Positions 1 to 6,521 of a stretch of DNA of 6,786 nucleotides are shown piece after piece. Each line of letters opens with the position of its first letter. The first letter of the stretch is position 1. The stretch comes from Acidobacteriota bacterium (GTDB lineage Bacteria; Acidobacteriota; Terriglobia; UBA7540), in the NCBI GenBank assembly GCA_021789565.1, contig JAJYJL010000453.1, positions 1 to 6,786 on the forward strand, given 5' to 3'. The translations under genes were made by a program, and so were the position numbers. The notes under the pieces are model-generated. The model had not been told where the DNA came from. It saw only the letters and a list, made by a program, of their open reading frames with translations, and did not search any database.

Positions 1-631
1 CCGGAATTTGCGAACTGGCCGGAGCATCCGCAAGGCGGCTGGGATCGCGAATCCCAAGCACTTGCAGTGATTGCTCAGACGCCTGCAGATCCGCCATGGC
101 CTGGTTGCGGGTGGATTGTGCCGCTAAAAGATCCATCTGTGCGATGGCGTGATGAACGTAAAGGTCCTGATCCCGTTGCAAATTGGTTTGGGCAAGTTTA
201 TACGCGTCATCCGCCTTGAAATAGTTCGACCGCAACTGGGCATAGTCAGGACTGCTGACGTACAGCATCGGCTGTCCTGTCCGGACATATTGGCTGGGGT
301 ATACCAGCACCCGCGTGACAGGCCCGCTGACCTGCGTGATCACCGGCGTCGTTTGGAAAGCGTTATAAGTCACGGAGCCGGGCAGGCGCAAGACCATCGG
401 GACGGCCTGCTGCTGAACGGTGATGATCTGGACGTGTTCCATCTGGGTCCGAGGCACCGTAAACAGTTCCGCCTGGGCGGCTCCTGCCGATCCGTAAGCG
501 GTGGTGTGGGCGGCGCTCGGACTCGAACGCTTGCTCCCGCAAGCCGACAGGATAAAAAGAGAACAGACCGCGGCCGCCAGGAGAGAGCGCTGGAATGATT
601 TGATCGTCAATAAGTGCATTTTCGGATTCAT
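1..631 (-). CDS. Efflux RND transporter periplasmic adaptor lipoprotein (HlyD/CusB/CzcB type), 3' end outside window
   Basis: This is the N-terminal 210 codons of a membrane-fusion (adaptor) protein that would link an inner-membrane RND pump to the TolC-type channel encoded just upstream. Residues 14-30 form a hydrophobic signal ending in a lipobox LSAC with Cys31, so it is probably a lipoprotein. Residues about 95-126 (TPVITQVSGPVTRVLVYPSQ, then VRTGQPMLYV) look like the first half of the barrel-sandwich/lipoyl domain. Residues about 128-192 form a charged, Gln/Ala-rich helical-hairpin arm. The ATG at 629-631 overlaps the TGA of the channel gene (ATGA), implying translational coupling; GAGG lies upstream inside that gene. 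Another in-frame ATG is four codons downstream. The frame is open to base 1, so the C-terminal domains and the pump are missing. The order and style recall Cus/Czc metal exporters, but the substrate cannot be read from this fragment. Confidence 0.9.
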   Translation of the reverse strand, partial: MNPKMHLLTIKSFQRSLLAAAVCSLFILSACGSKRSSPSAAHTTAYGSAGAAQAELFTVPRTQMEHVQIITVQQQAVPMVLRLPGSVTYNAFQTTPVITQVSGPVTRVLVYPSQYVRTGQPMLYVSSPDYAQLRSNYFKADDAYKLAQTNLQRDQDLYVHHAIAQMDLLAAQSTRNQAMADLQASEQSLQVLGIRDPSRLADAPASSQIP

Positions 632-1938
632 GGCAATCGCCTCGTGCCCACTGCCTCTCGCAATTGTTCTTGGGCCAGCATATAAGCTGCGAGCGTCTGG
701 CGGTAAGCAATCTGTGTATTTCGGTAACTTCGTTCGGCATCCAGAAAGTCAAGCAGGCTCACGGCCCCACGCTGGTAGGCGTATCGGCTGATATCAAGTG
801 AGTCCTTGGCTTCGTTCAGATAGCCTGACTGATAGAGTTGGACGACCTGTTCGCCGGTCTTGACCGCGTCAAAGGCCGTGGAAACATCGCTCATCACGGC
901 GTCTTGGGTGGCAATTTCTTCCTCCTGCGACTGGGTAATCGCCGCGTGAGCATGGGCGATGTTTCCCTGATTGCGGTCGAAGATGGGGATTTCGATATTG
1001 AAGATAAAGCTGGCGTTATTGGCGGCTCCCACACGCGTATAGCCCGCGCTCGCCGTAAGGTCGCGTTTGCCGTTCGCCTTGGCCAGCAGGTAGTTGCTTT
1101 TGGCGGCCGTAACCGATTCCTTTGCGGCCTTCAGGTCGGGCCGCATGTTCAGAGCGAGAGACTGCATGTCTTCCTTGTTTCCATGGAGCGGGGTATAAGC
1201 CAGAGTGCCGATTACATCGTAATTGGAGGGAACGGCATCGTAACCCAGCAACTGCCGCAAACCCGCCAGCGCCTGCTCATGGGCAAGTTCCGCGGCCGAA
1301 ACGTCGGATTGAAACTGCAACATCTGGAGCTTGATCTTAAGAAGGTCTCCCTCGCTGATTGCTCCTTTTTTGTAACGCTCCTCGCTGACTTTCAACGTTT
1401 GCTGAAAGCTTGAAAGGTCTTGCCGGGCAAGGGCGAGGGTGGATTTGGCCAGGAGCACGCCAATAAACTGCTGAGCAACGTCAAAGGTTAGAGACCGCTC
1501 GTTATCCTGCACCTCGGAGCGCACCACCTGCGTCTGATCCTGCGCCGCCCTAATCCGCGCGCGCCGCTTATGTCCTCTTTCAAACGTGTAAGCAAAGAGG
1601 GCGTCAAACTCCGTGACGTTGTTCAGGTAAGAGCGGTTCAATTGGCTGGGGCTAAAAAGCGGAACGAAAAGTGAATCCCAAGTCAGCACGGGATTGGGAC
1701 GCAAAGAGGCTGTCACTTCGTCAGCCTGGCTTTGCGTAATTTGCGTTTCAGAGGCTTTTAAGCTGTGATTGTGCGCCAGAGCCAGATGAATGGCCTGGGT
1801 GAGATCAATCCGAATCGCAGGGGGAGGCTGCTGGGCGTCAACAAAGCCACTGGCGCCGCTTAACACCCACAGCAAAAAAGCAGCCAGGATCGGAACTCTT
1901 TGTCGTCTAAACATAGAAAAGCATTGTGGATCAGCCAT
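628..1938 (-). CDS. TolC-family outer membrane efflux channel
   Basis: This 436-residue protein is the outer-membrane/periplasmic tunnel of a tripartite exporter (CusC/CzcC/TolC-like OEP family; members are usually 400-480 residues). A signal peptide spans residues about 9-35, with arginines then a hydrophobic stretch, and likely cleavage after VDA35. Two OEP repeats follow, about 46-230 and 255-432, both rich in Ala/Gln/Glu heptad-like helices. Typical features include LRPNPVLTW near 79-87 and the terminal AEQSYRNTQIAYRQTLAAYMLAQEQL-like helix (here with DAERSYRN). I chose the ATG at 1938; a second in-frame ATG at 1914 gives a tidier signal peptide but has no visible ribosome site, whereas AGGA lies about 14 bases before 1938. 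The stop overlaps the adaptor's start (ATGA). The gene follows the small DUF2946-like gene by 100 bases, so it is probably second in the operon. Family assignment is firm; the substrate is not known. Confidence 0.93.
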   Translation of the reverse strand: MADPQCFSMFRRQRVPILAAFLLWVLSGASGFVDAQQPPPAIRIDLTQAIHLALAHNHSLKASETQITQSQADEVTASLRPNPVLTWDSLFVPLFSPSQLNRSYLNNVTEFDALFAYTFERGHKRRARIRAAQDQTQVVRSEVQDNERSLTFDVAQQFIGVLLAKSTLALARQDLSSFQQTLKVSEERYKKGAISEGDLLKIKLQMLQFQSDVSAAELAHEQALAGLRQLLGYDAVPSNYDVIGTLAYTPLHGNKEDMQSLALNMRPDLKAAKESVTAAKSNYLLAKANGKRDLTASAGYTRVGAANNASFIFNIEIPIFDRNQGNIAHAHAAITQSQEEEIATQDAVMSDVSTAFDAVKTGEQVVQLYQSGYLNEAKDSLDISRYAYQRGAVSLLDFLDAERSYRNTQIAYRQTLAAYMLAQEQLREAVGTRRLP

Positions 1939-2038
1939 CTCGATAAAATCCGTCCTTCAAAAAAAATACCGTCAGCACAAAGCGTCCGCTGGGCGGGAAC
2001 CTTGCTTAAGGAAAGCAAATTGGATAAGGAAAGAAAGG

Positions 2039-2416
2039 TTAGCCGAGAGGAGGCGATCGGCCGCAAAGCGTGATGGGTTGGTTGGCAAGAGTCTTGCTGG
2101 CGAGACAGACAGCAATTAAGGTTGTGGCAATTGAGCACCGCGGCGTCAGGTTCCCCAGAGATGGCCGGACCGCGCTGTGCCGTAGAATCTGGCAGGCCGT
2201 GCAATAAGTCTCGGGACCTTCATTGGGGTGCGAGTGCGGGTTGGCGTGTCCTACTTTAGCCGAGGAGGATTCAAGCAGGATATTCGGGATGGCGTGGTGG
2301 TGGAGAACCAACACCATCAGCAGATGGACCTGCATGGCAACCAGAACCCATGTGGTCGCAAGGTGCCAAGAGCGATGTTTTAGAAAACTGAACAAAATAT
2401 TCCACTCGGGATCCAA
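2039..2416 (-). CDS. Small His/Cys-rich membrane protein, DUF2946-like
   Basis: This 125-codon frame leads the efflux operon. It has one clear hydrophobic segment (about residues 17-38), then HHH at 39-41, further histidines at 57, 61, 63 and 80, and a CTAC pair (Cys72, Cys75). A weaker hydrophobic stretch follows (about 95-106), and the protein ends in GRSPP. A membrane helix, a His-rich loop with a Cys pair, a second hydrophobic stretch and a C-terminal R-x-PP are what I recall for DUF2946-type proteins, often found beside metal transport genes. That link is from memory, not from a search. A role in sensing or handling a metal ion in the periplasm is an inference. The start is uncertain: the longest frame begins at TTG (2414-2416) with no strong ribosome site. 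A stop lies two codons further up, and alternatives are a TTG at 2395 and an ATG at 2335. It could be a chance frame, but the pattern and position argue otherwise. Confidence 0.65.
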   Translation of the reverse strand: MDPEWNILFSFLKHRSWHLATTWVLVAMQVHLLMVLVLHHHAIPNILLESSSAKVGHANPHSHPNEGPETYCTACQILRHSAVRPSLGNLTPRCSIATTLIAVCLASKTLANQPITLCGRSPPLG

Positions 2417-2595
2417 AGCCGTTCACGACTTCATCACCCGCTTCTTCGCACGCGGCCACCCCCTTAAGCCCGGCGGCGGCGCGTTGGGATTGAAGAGTCC
2501 GCAAACACAACCGCGAATACTACACAGATGCCCCCTTCAACTTTTGGGTTGCACAAGGCCCGATGCGGATGCAGACCACAGGTTCCAAGGCAAGA

Positions 2596-2626
2596 TATAT
2601 ATCACAAGGAATACGGCACATTCCAA
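2596..2626 (-). promoter_or_regulatory. Candidate sigma70-type promoter for the efflux operon
   Basis: On the minus strand TTGGAA (2621-2626) is followed by an AT-rich GATATATA run (2596-2603). The spacing is 17 bases to GATATA or 19 to TATATA, the latter preceded by TG. It is the only convincing AT-rich element in the 2417-2702 gap and points toward the small membrane protein and the efflux genes. It would leave a leader of roughly 175 bases. Consensus matches are only partial, so this is a weak call. Confidence 0.35.
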
Positions 2627-2633
2627 TAGAAAG

Positions 2634-2690
2634 TTTGCCCCGCGGCAAAATTGAAAGACCTCCCGCGAAACAAAACCGTGTTCGCCCGGG
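2634..2690 (-). terminator. Possible terminator region after lpxD
   Basis: Thirteen bases after the lpxD stop, the minus strand can form an imperfect hairpin (2662-2690; CCCG and CGAACA pair with TGTTTCG and CGGG, with bulges). A short perfect hairpin follows (2634-2649; TTTGCC, loop GCGG, GGCAAA). Each is followed only by a mixed pyrimidine/AT stretch, not a clean T-run. Together they would separate the lipid A unit from the efflux operon. Intrinsic termination is plausible but not strong. Confidence 0.3.
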
Positions 2691-2702
2691 CATCGCGAGC
2701 CC

Positions 2703-3722
2703 TTATTGGGTTGCGCGCGAGAACTTATCCGAAAGCTCCTTGACCTTCCGCGCAAGCTCCGGGAGACGGCTGAGGTGAGCGTAAATCTTCTTGAACTCGG
2801 ACAAGGGACGGGCGGGCGTTCCCCACATCATTGATTCTTCCGGCACTACTTTGCTCGAAAGGATTCCCGCCTGCCCCCCGATCATAGCCCCTTTGCCGAT
2901 GCGAGCCTGTTCGCCCACGCCCGCCTGTCCGCCCATCACCACATAATCGCCAATCTCGGCGCTCCCGGAAATCCCGACTTGCGCCGCAACCACTGAGTGG
3001 CGTCCGATTCTGACGTTGTGCGCAATTTGCACAAGGTTATCAATCTTGGACCCCTCGCCAATCACGGTGATCCCGAGCGAACCCCGATCCACCGTACTGT
3101 TCGACCCAATCTCCACATCGTCTTCGATCACCAGGCCTCCCAGTTGAGGAAACTTGTGGTAGCGCCCTTCAGCAAATACATACCCAAATCCGTCCGACCC
3201 GAGCACCGCTCCCGCATGAACAATAACCCGGTCGCCGATATGAACGCCCGCATAGACTGTGACCCGCGGATAAAGCGCGCAATGGGAACCAAGCGAAACT
3301 CCCTGCCCCAGGAAGGCACCCGCGCCTAAAACAGTCCCATCCCCAACGTTCGCCCCCCCCTCGATAACAACCGAGGGGCCTATCGTGACGCCGGCTCCTA
3401 GCAGGGCATCCGACGCAATGATAGCTGTGGGGTGAATTCCCGGATTGGACGCGGGAGGCGGGCACAACGCAGCAGCAGCCCGCACAAAAGCCAATTTGGG
3501 ATGTTCGACCGCAATGGTGGTCCGGCCGGCAATCGTCTCCCGCTGCTTGATCATTACACAACCGGCTTTGGAACTCGCGGCTCGCCTCAGCCCGCGATTT
3601 CCTTCTGCAAAGCTCAAGTCATTTTCCGCAGCAGTTTCAAGCGAAGCCACCCTTTGGATTTCCAGGTTGGGATCGCCGTCGACGCGTCCACCAACCAAAC
3701 GTGCTATTTCTTCAACTCTCAT
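2703..3722 (-). CDS. lpxD: UDP-3-O-acylglucosamine N-acyltransferase LpxD
   Basis: LpxD transfers a 3-hydroxyacyl chain from acyl carrier protein to the 2-amino group of UDP-3-O-acylglucosamine, the third committed step of lipid A synthesis, in the cytoplasm. At 339 residues it matches the family length (E. coli 341). Residues 1-95 are the uridine-binding N-terminal domain. Residues about 97-290 are left-handed beta-helix hexapeptide repeats (many I/V-G-x-x-x-x units). The GSDGFGY motif is at 175-181, TVDRG at 210-214, and VQIAHN at 231-236 carries the expected catalytic histidine, His235. Residues 308-335 form the C-terminal helix that helps trimerise. ATG at 3722 is supported by family alignment at the N-terminus ([12 protein letters not shown]) and a GGGGG stretch about 5 bases before it. 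It lies 51 bases after the acyltransferase stop in the same direction, probably one transcript. The usual neighbours fabZ and lpxA are not next to it. Confidence 0.97.
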   Translation of the reverse strand: MRVEEIARLVGGRVDGDPNLEIQRVASLETAAENDLSFAEGNRGLRRAASSKAGCVMIKQRETIAGRTTIAVEHPKLAFVRAAAALCPPPASNPGIHPTAIIASDALLGAGVTIGPSVVIEGGANVGDGTVLGAGAFLGQGVSLGSHCALYPRVTVYAGVHIGDRVIVHAGAVLGSDGFGYVFAEGRYHKFPQLGGLVIEDDVEIGSNSTVDRGSLGITVIGEGSKIDNLVQIAHNVRIGRHSVVAAQVGISGSAEIGDYVVMGGQAGVGEQARIGKGAMIGGQAGILSSKVVPEESMMWGTPARPLSEFKKIYAHLSRLPELARKVKELSDKFSRATQ

Positions 3723-3773
3723 AACGCCCCCGGAGTTCCGAATAGCTCCTCAACCTTTGTGATGGCGCGTGCC

Positions 3774-4721
3774 TCAAGAATTGTAGATTGGCGGTTCGCC
3801 GGGAGGGCGTGTTTTCCATCGGCGGTGAACCCAAAGCCACTGCTCCGGATAGCGGCGAACGTACTGCTCAATGCGCCGTGTAAAATTGGCGGTATTCACC
3901 ACGATCTCTTCTTCCGGATCCGCACGCTTGATCCACTCAACCCGGTCGAACCTCAGCCGATATTTTTTCAGCTTTGCATCCCAGATGACAAGCCCCAAAA
4001 TGATCGGGACGCCCGTTTTGCGCGCCACGCGAGCCGGACCGGTAGTCGTTGAAGCGGGACATCCGAAGAAGTCGACGAAGATCCCCTCGCCCGCCAGCAT
4101 ATTCTGGTCAATCAAAACTCCGACTGCTTCCCCGCGCCCGAAAGCTGCCAGCACCTGGCGCGCAAATTCCCCTTTCTTGATCGCCTGGCCGCCGCTCGCG
4201 CGGCGATACCCGTTGATGAGTTCGTCGATCAGGGGATTGTCCATTTCGCGAACCACGAAATTGCACGGATAACCGTAGATGCCATGCGCGAAGGAACCCA
4301 GCTCCCAGTTGCCGAAGTGCGCCGTAAGATAGAGCACACCCTTGCCCTGCTTCCGGGCCTCATCGTAGTTCTCAAAGCCGTCGTAGATGATAAGCCGCTC
4401 GATATTCTCCCGGCTCAACCGGGGGAAATGGGCAAAGTCCGCAAGCATTCGGCCTAAATTGCGGAATTCCCCCATCAGGACTTTCCGCCGTTTGCGGTCG
4501 TCCCATTCGGGGAATGCGAGCCGCAGGTTAAATAATCCCACCCGGCGAAGGCGCGGCCAAAAGGAGTACGAAAGCACGGCCAGCACTCCGCACGCGGCGC
4601 GCGCCACCCGGTGCGGCAGCCAGCCAAGCAGTTTCAGAAGGCTCTCGGCAACCGCGGCTTCAACCCGGTGGCGGAAGAGTGGACTTTCAGATCGATGTTT
4701 TCTTTTCAACAAGGCTCGCAA
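3774..4721 (-). CDS. Lipid A late acyltransferase, LpxL/HtrB family
   Basis: This protein belongs to the lysophospholipid/lipid A acyltransferase family that adds secondary acyl chains to lipid A precursor on the inner membrane's cytoplasmic face. At 315 residues it is close to E. coli LpxL (306). The HFGNWE motif (135-140) supplies the H-x4-E catalytic pair His135/Glu140. Other family blocks are DQN (205-207) leading into GEGIFVDFFGCPASTTTGPARVA (212-233), and a YPEQWLWVHRRWKTRP block at 291-306. A mildly hydrophobic stretch at 41-56 could contact the membrane. The start is probably TTG at 4719-4721: a TAA lies two codons upstream and the next ATG is far inside. TTGs at 4712 and 4709 are also possible, and no strong ribosome site decides. 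Which secondary chain it adds (lauroyl-like, myristoyl-like or other) cannot be told, so I give no lpxL symbol. It follows the hydrolase-like gene by 83 bases and precedes lpxD. Confidence 0.93.
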   Translation of the reverse strand: MRALLKRKHRSESPLFRHRVEAAVAESLLKLLGWLPHRVARAACGVLAVLSYSFWPRLRRVGLFNLRLAFPEWDDRKRRKVLMGEFRNLGRMLADFAHFPRLSRENIERLIIYDGFENYDEARKQGKGVLYLTAHFGNWELGSFAHGIYGYPCNFVVREMDNPLIDELINGYRRASGGQAIKKGEFARQVLAAFGRGEAVGVLIDQNMLAGEGIFVDFFGCPASTTTGPARVARKTGVPIILGLVIWDAKLKKYRLRFDRVEWIKRADPEEEIVVNTANFTRRIEQYVRRYPEQWLWVHRRWKTRPPGEPPIYNS

Positions 4722-4804
4722 GCTTTACAGATTTTCTCTCAGCGTGGCTAATTCAGGTTCTCAGCCATCCCCACAGGGTACTTTTCAATTCTCGACAGGC
4801 GAAC

Positions 4805-5752
4805 TTAATCGGCTCGCAGGGGAAGATTTTGCAAGAAAAAACTGAGGACTTGATTTTCGTACTCTTTCCTTTCAGGCCCAGAGACAAGAGTATCCTGGGT
4901 GCGCGGCAAAACCAAGAGGCGCTTGGGCTGAGGAGCATCCTTATAGAGGCCCTCGGCAATCTTCCGAAGCGCCGGAGCGTTTTCAGAAGCGAGAAATAGC
5001 TTTGGCCTTCCGGCCAATTTGGAAAGGCCGGCGCGGACGTCCGGATACGACGAACGGAAGGTGAGGAGCCGAAACTCCGCCCGGGAAAGGAGATGAAAGA
5101 TCGGACCGGCGCCCCCCAGCAACCGGTCCACCTGGGAGTCAAACATCTGGGTTGGCCTCTCATAGGCGTTGTCTACAACCAGCGCCTGCACCATGGGATT
5201 TTCTTCGCCGGCCACCAGGCCCGCATACGCCCCGATCGTCGTCCCATAGACCCCCACCCGGTGGGGATTGACACCCCTAAACTTCGTAACTCTGGCAATC
5301 GCCGACATCAAAATCGACGCTTCTCGAATTCCCAAATTGGAAAAACCGTCTTTTGACCGCGGCCCGTCAAAATTGAAAAGGTAAACATTAAAGTGATTCG
5401 CCTGGAGCGTCGTGCCCAGGGAAAGCAATTCCGACCGGTTGGAATTATATCCGTGGCAAAGAATGATTACGGGAGCCCCTTTCAGCCCTACCAGGAGCCA
5501 GCCGGCATGCTCTCCGCCCCGAGCGTCCGCAAAGTTCAAATTTTCGTAACTTGCCAGCAGGTAGGAAGCCGGAGTCACATTCTCGACATTGTCGTGGGTC
5601 GTCATGATGCGGTACGTCAGGAAGGCCCCGGCGCCAACCAACACGATGGAAATCCCGGCAAACACGAACAGAATGCCCCAAATGAGCCGGCGAAGGATTA
5701 CAGACGAAACTCGTGAGGAAAAGAAATAAGGTGTTCCGCGCTTTGAAGCCAT
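4805..5752 (-). CDS. Membrane-anchored alpha/beta-hydrolase-fold protein with degenerate catalytic site
   Basis: Residues 19-46 form one transmembrane segment after a basic N-terminus (N-in anchor), with the rest likely periplasmic. From about 60 on it has the alpha/beta-hydrolase fold: strand and oxyanion-type HGYNSNR (100-106), NFDGPRSKDGFSNLG (127-141) where active relatives have a D-x-RGHG-x-S block, and a nucleophile elbow VGVYGTTIGAYAG (166-178). In the elbow G-x-S-x-G reads G170-T-T-I-G174, so Thr172 replaces the nucleophilic Ser. The usual Asp-bearing loop reads LFLASENAPAL (252-262), and the His-bearing loop reads LPRTQDTLV (282-290) with Gln286 near the expected His. It may therefore be a non-catalytic or altered member. 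ATG at 5752 begins the unit that continues into the lipid A acyltransferase and lpxD, hinting at an envelope role (inference). The fold is confident; the biochemical role is unknown. Confidence 0.85.
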   Translation of the reverse strand: MASKRGTPYFFSSRVSSVILRRLIWGILFVFAGISIVLVGAGAFLTYRIMTTHDNVENVTPASYLLASYENLNFADARGGEHAGWLLVGLKGAPVIILCHGYNSNRSELLSLGTTLQANHFNVYLFNFDGPRSKDGFSNLGIREASILMSAIARVTKFRGVNPHRVGVYGTTIGAYAGLVAGEENPMVQALVVDNAYERPTQMFDSQVDRLLGGAGPIFHLLSRAEFRLLTFRSSYPDVRAGLSKLAGRPKLFLASENAPALRKIAEGLYKDAPQPKRLLVLPRTQDTLVSGPERKEYENQVLSFFLQNLPLRAD

Positions 5753-5810
5753 GCAGCAGTCTCTTGTTGACTTCCGGCCAGTTCGTCAACTGAGTCACGC
5801 TAAACAGCGA

Positions 5811-5819
5811 ATCGTAGCA
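5811..5819 (-). promoter_or_regulatory. Candidate extended -10 promoter for the hydrolase/lipid A unit
   Basis: On the minus strand TGC-TACGAT forms an extended -10 element (TG-N-TACGAT), about 60 bases before the ATG at 5752. No good -35 lies at 16-18 bases; TTGTTA (5839-5844) sits 22 bases away. The extended -10 could compensate. This is a motif-only call. Confidence 0.35.
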
Positions 5820-5924
5820 CAATCGCTTCGCACGTTGCTAACAAGTTTCTGCGCGGCTCCCAAAGCCGATTCAGGGAATGCCATACCATTGACCGCTGCG
5901 GGCGGGTTTTCCGCTTTTTTAGGC

Positions 5925-5930
5925 TATACT
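5925..5930 (+). promoter_or_regulatory. Candidate -10 element for the GNAT gene
   Basis: TATACT sits about 43 bases before the TTG start of the acetyltransferase, a good -10 match on the plus strand. There is no matching -35 at normal spacing (TTGACC at 5889-5894 is 30 bases away). A GCGG/CCGC hairpin followed by six Ts (5902-5920) lies immediately upstream of it. Confidence 0.4.
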
Positions 5931-5972
5931 GGACGCACTGCAGGGTGTGCTGCCCGGAGGTTCGAAGAAACG

Positions 5973-6521
5973 TTGCGAACTGAGATCGTCGATGTCCGGC
6001 AGCTGGAGTCAGGCCCGTTCCAGCGTCTGTTGCAGGTTGAGTCTCGGGCGTGGTGGGATGGACTGCATTGGGACTTCACCCCATCGATCGAGCTTATCTC
6101 AACGTGCCTCGACGAAAAGCGTCTGTTGGGCTTTGCACTGTTCGAGGATGGTTCGGTAAGAGCTTATTGCCTCTATTTTCAGGAAGGCTCAAAGGGCTCC
6201 ATCGGCAACCTCTTTGTAGAGCCACATCAACATCAACCAGCGGCCGGTCAGGTAGCACAGTTGATTGATCGAACTCTTGACGCGTTGATGCAAGCGTCCC
6301 GGGTGCGACGGGCCGGGGTATCGGACCCCATGGGCCGGTTTCCTCTAGACTCGCTTCGTGGCAGACCGCAGCCTGACCCATCTCGACCCCTTGGGCGGTG
6401 CCCGCATGGTCGATGTCAGTCCGAGGGAGCCGACGCATCGCAAGGCGCTCGCCCGGTGCCGCGTGTGGATGAAACCCGAGACGACGACGCAGGTTGCCAA
6501 CAACGCCATCACCAAGGGTGA
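5973..6521 (+). CDS. GNAT-family acetyltransferase, C-terminus apparently lost and replaced by unrelated sequence
   Basis: From the TTG at 5973-5975 the frame gives RTEIVDVRQL, then a Trp-rich stretch with WWDGLHWDFTPSIEL (residues 27-41), LLGFALFEDGSVRAYCLYFQEGSKGSIGNLFVEP (51-84) and a helix QLIDRTLDALMQASRVRR to residue 113. This matches an acetyl-CoA-dependent GNAT type I recall from Acidobacteriota, in which about 100-180 more residues follow. The usual Q/R-x-x-G-x-G/A acetyl-CoA loop is not clear here. After about base 6311 the frame stays open to 6521, but the residues (Arg/Pro/Gly-rich) look like an off-frame reading of the next gene, which it overlaps by 164 bases. The start is supported by GGAGG at 5956-5960, 12 bases away; the frame is also open upstream to an ATG at 5751, but that part (low-complexity, no family look) overlaps the promoter region and is probably untranslated. 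The real gene is truncated. Substrate unknown. Confidence 0.65.
   Translation: MRTEIVDVRQLESGPFQRLLQVESRAWWDGLHWDFTPSIELISTCLDEKRLLGFALFEDGSVRAYCLYFQEGSKGSIGNLFVEPHQHQPAAGQVAQLIDRTLDALMQASRVRRAGVSDPMGRFPLDSLRGRPQPDPSRPLGRCPHGRCQSEGADASQGARPVPRVDETRDDDAGCQQRHHQG
6346..6358 (+). promoter_or_regulatory. Candidate -10 (TAGACT) with leaderless start for moaC
   Basis: TAGACT (6346-6351) is followed by six bases and then GTG at 6358, so transcription from this -10 would begin at or next to the start codon. There is no purine-rich ribosome site before the GTG. TANNNT 6-7 bases before a GTG/ATG is the known pattern for leaderless genes in Actinobacteria and Deinococcus. No clear -35 was found around 6323-6328. 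Confidence 0.5.

Noticed and set aside
838..1413. Long plus-strand open frame of 191 codons
   Set aside because: It lies wholly antisense to the well-supported TolC-family gene and has no family-like features; it is a shadow frame.
1860..2204. Minus-strand frame between and overlapping the small protein and TolC gene
   Set aside because: It overlaps both neighbours in a different frame, and its sequence lacks domain or membrane organisation.
2223..2654. Plus-strand open frame covering the gap between lpxD and the small membrane protein
   Set aside because: It is antisense to the DUF2946-like gene for half its length, and the remainder shows no family pattern or ribosome site.
3432..4052. 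Plus-strand open frame of 206 codons across the lpxD/acyltransferase boundary
   Set aside because: It is antisense to two confident genes, has biased, low-complexity content and no recognisable domain.
5751..5972. N-terminal extension of the GNAT frame to the ATG at 5751
   Set aside because: The added 74 residues have no family look, overlap the hydrolase start and cover the promoter candidates; the TTG at 5973 fits the family N-terminus.
6344..6349. TCTAGA (an XbaI site) near the composition break, as a cloning joint
   Set aside because: The site overlaps the TAGACT element, which explains it naturally; a six-base site alone is not evidence of cloning. The joint, if artificial, more likely lies just to its left.
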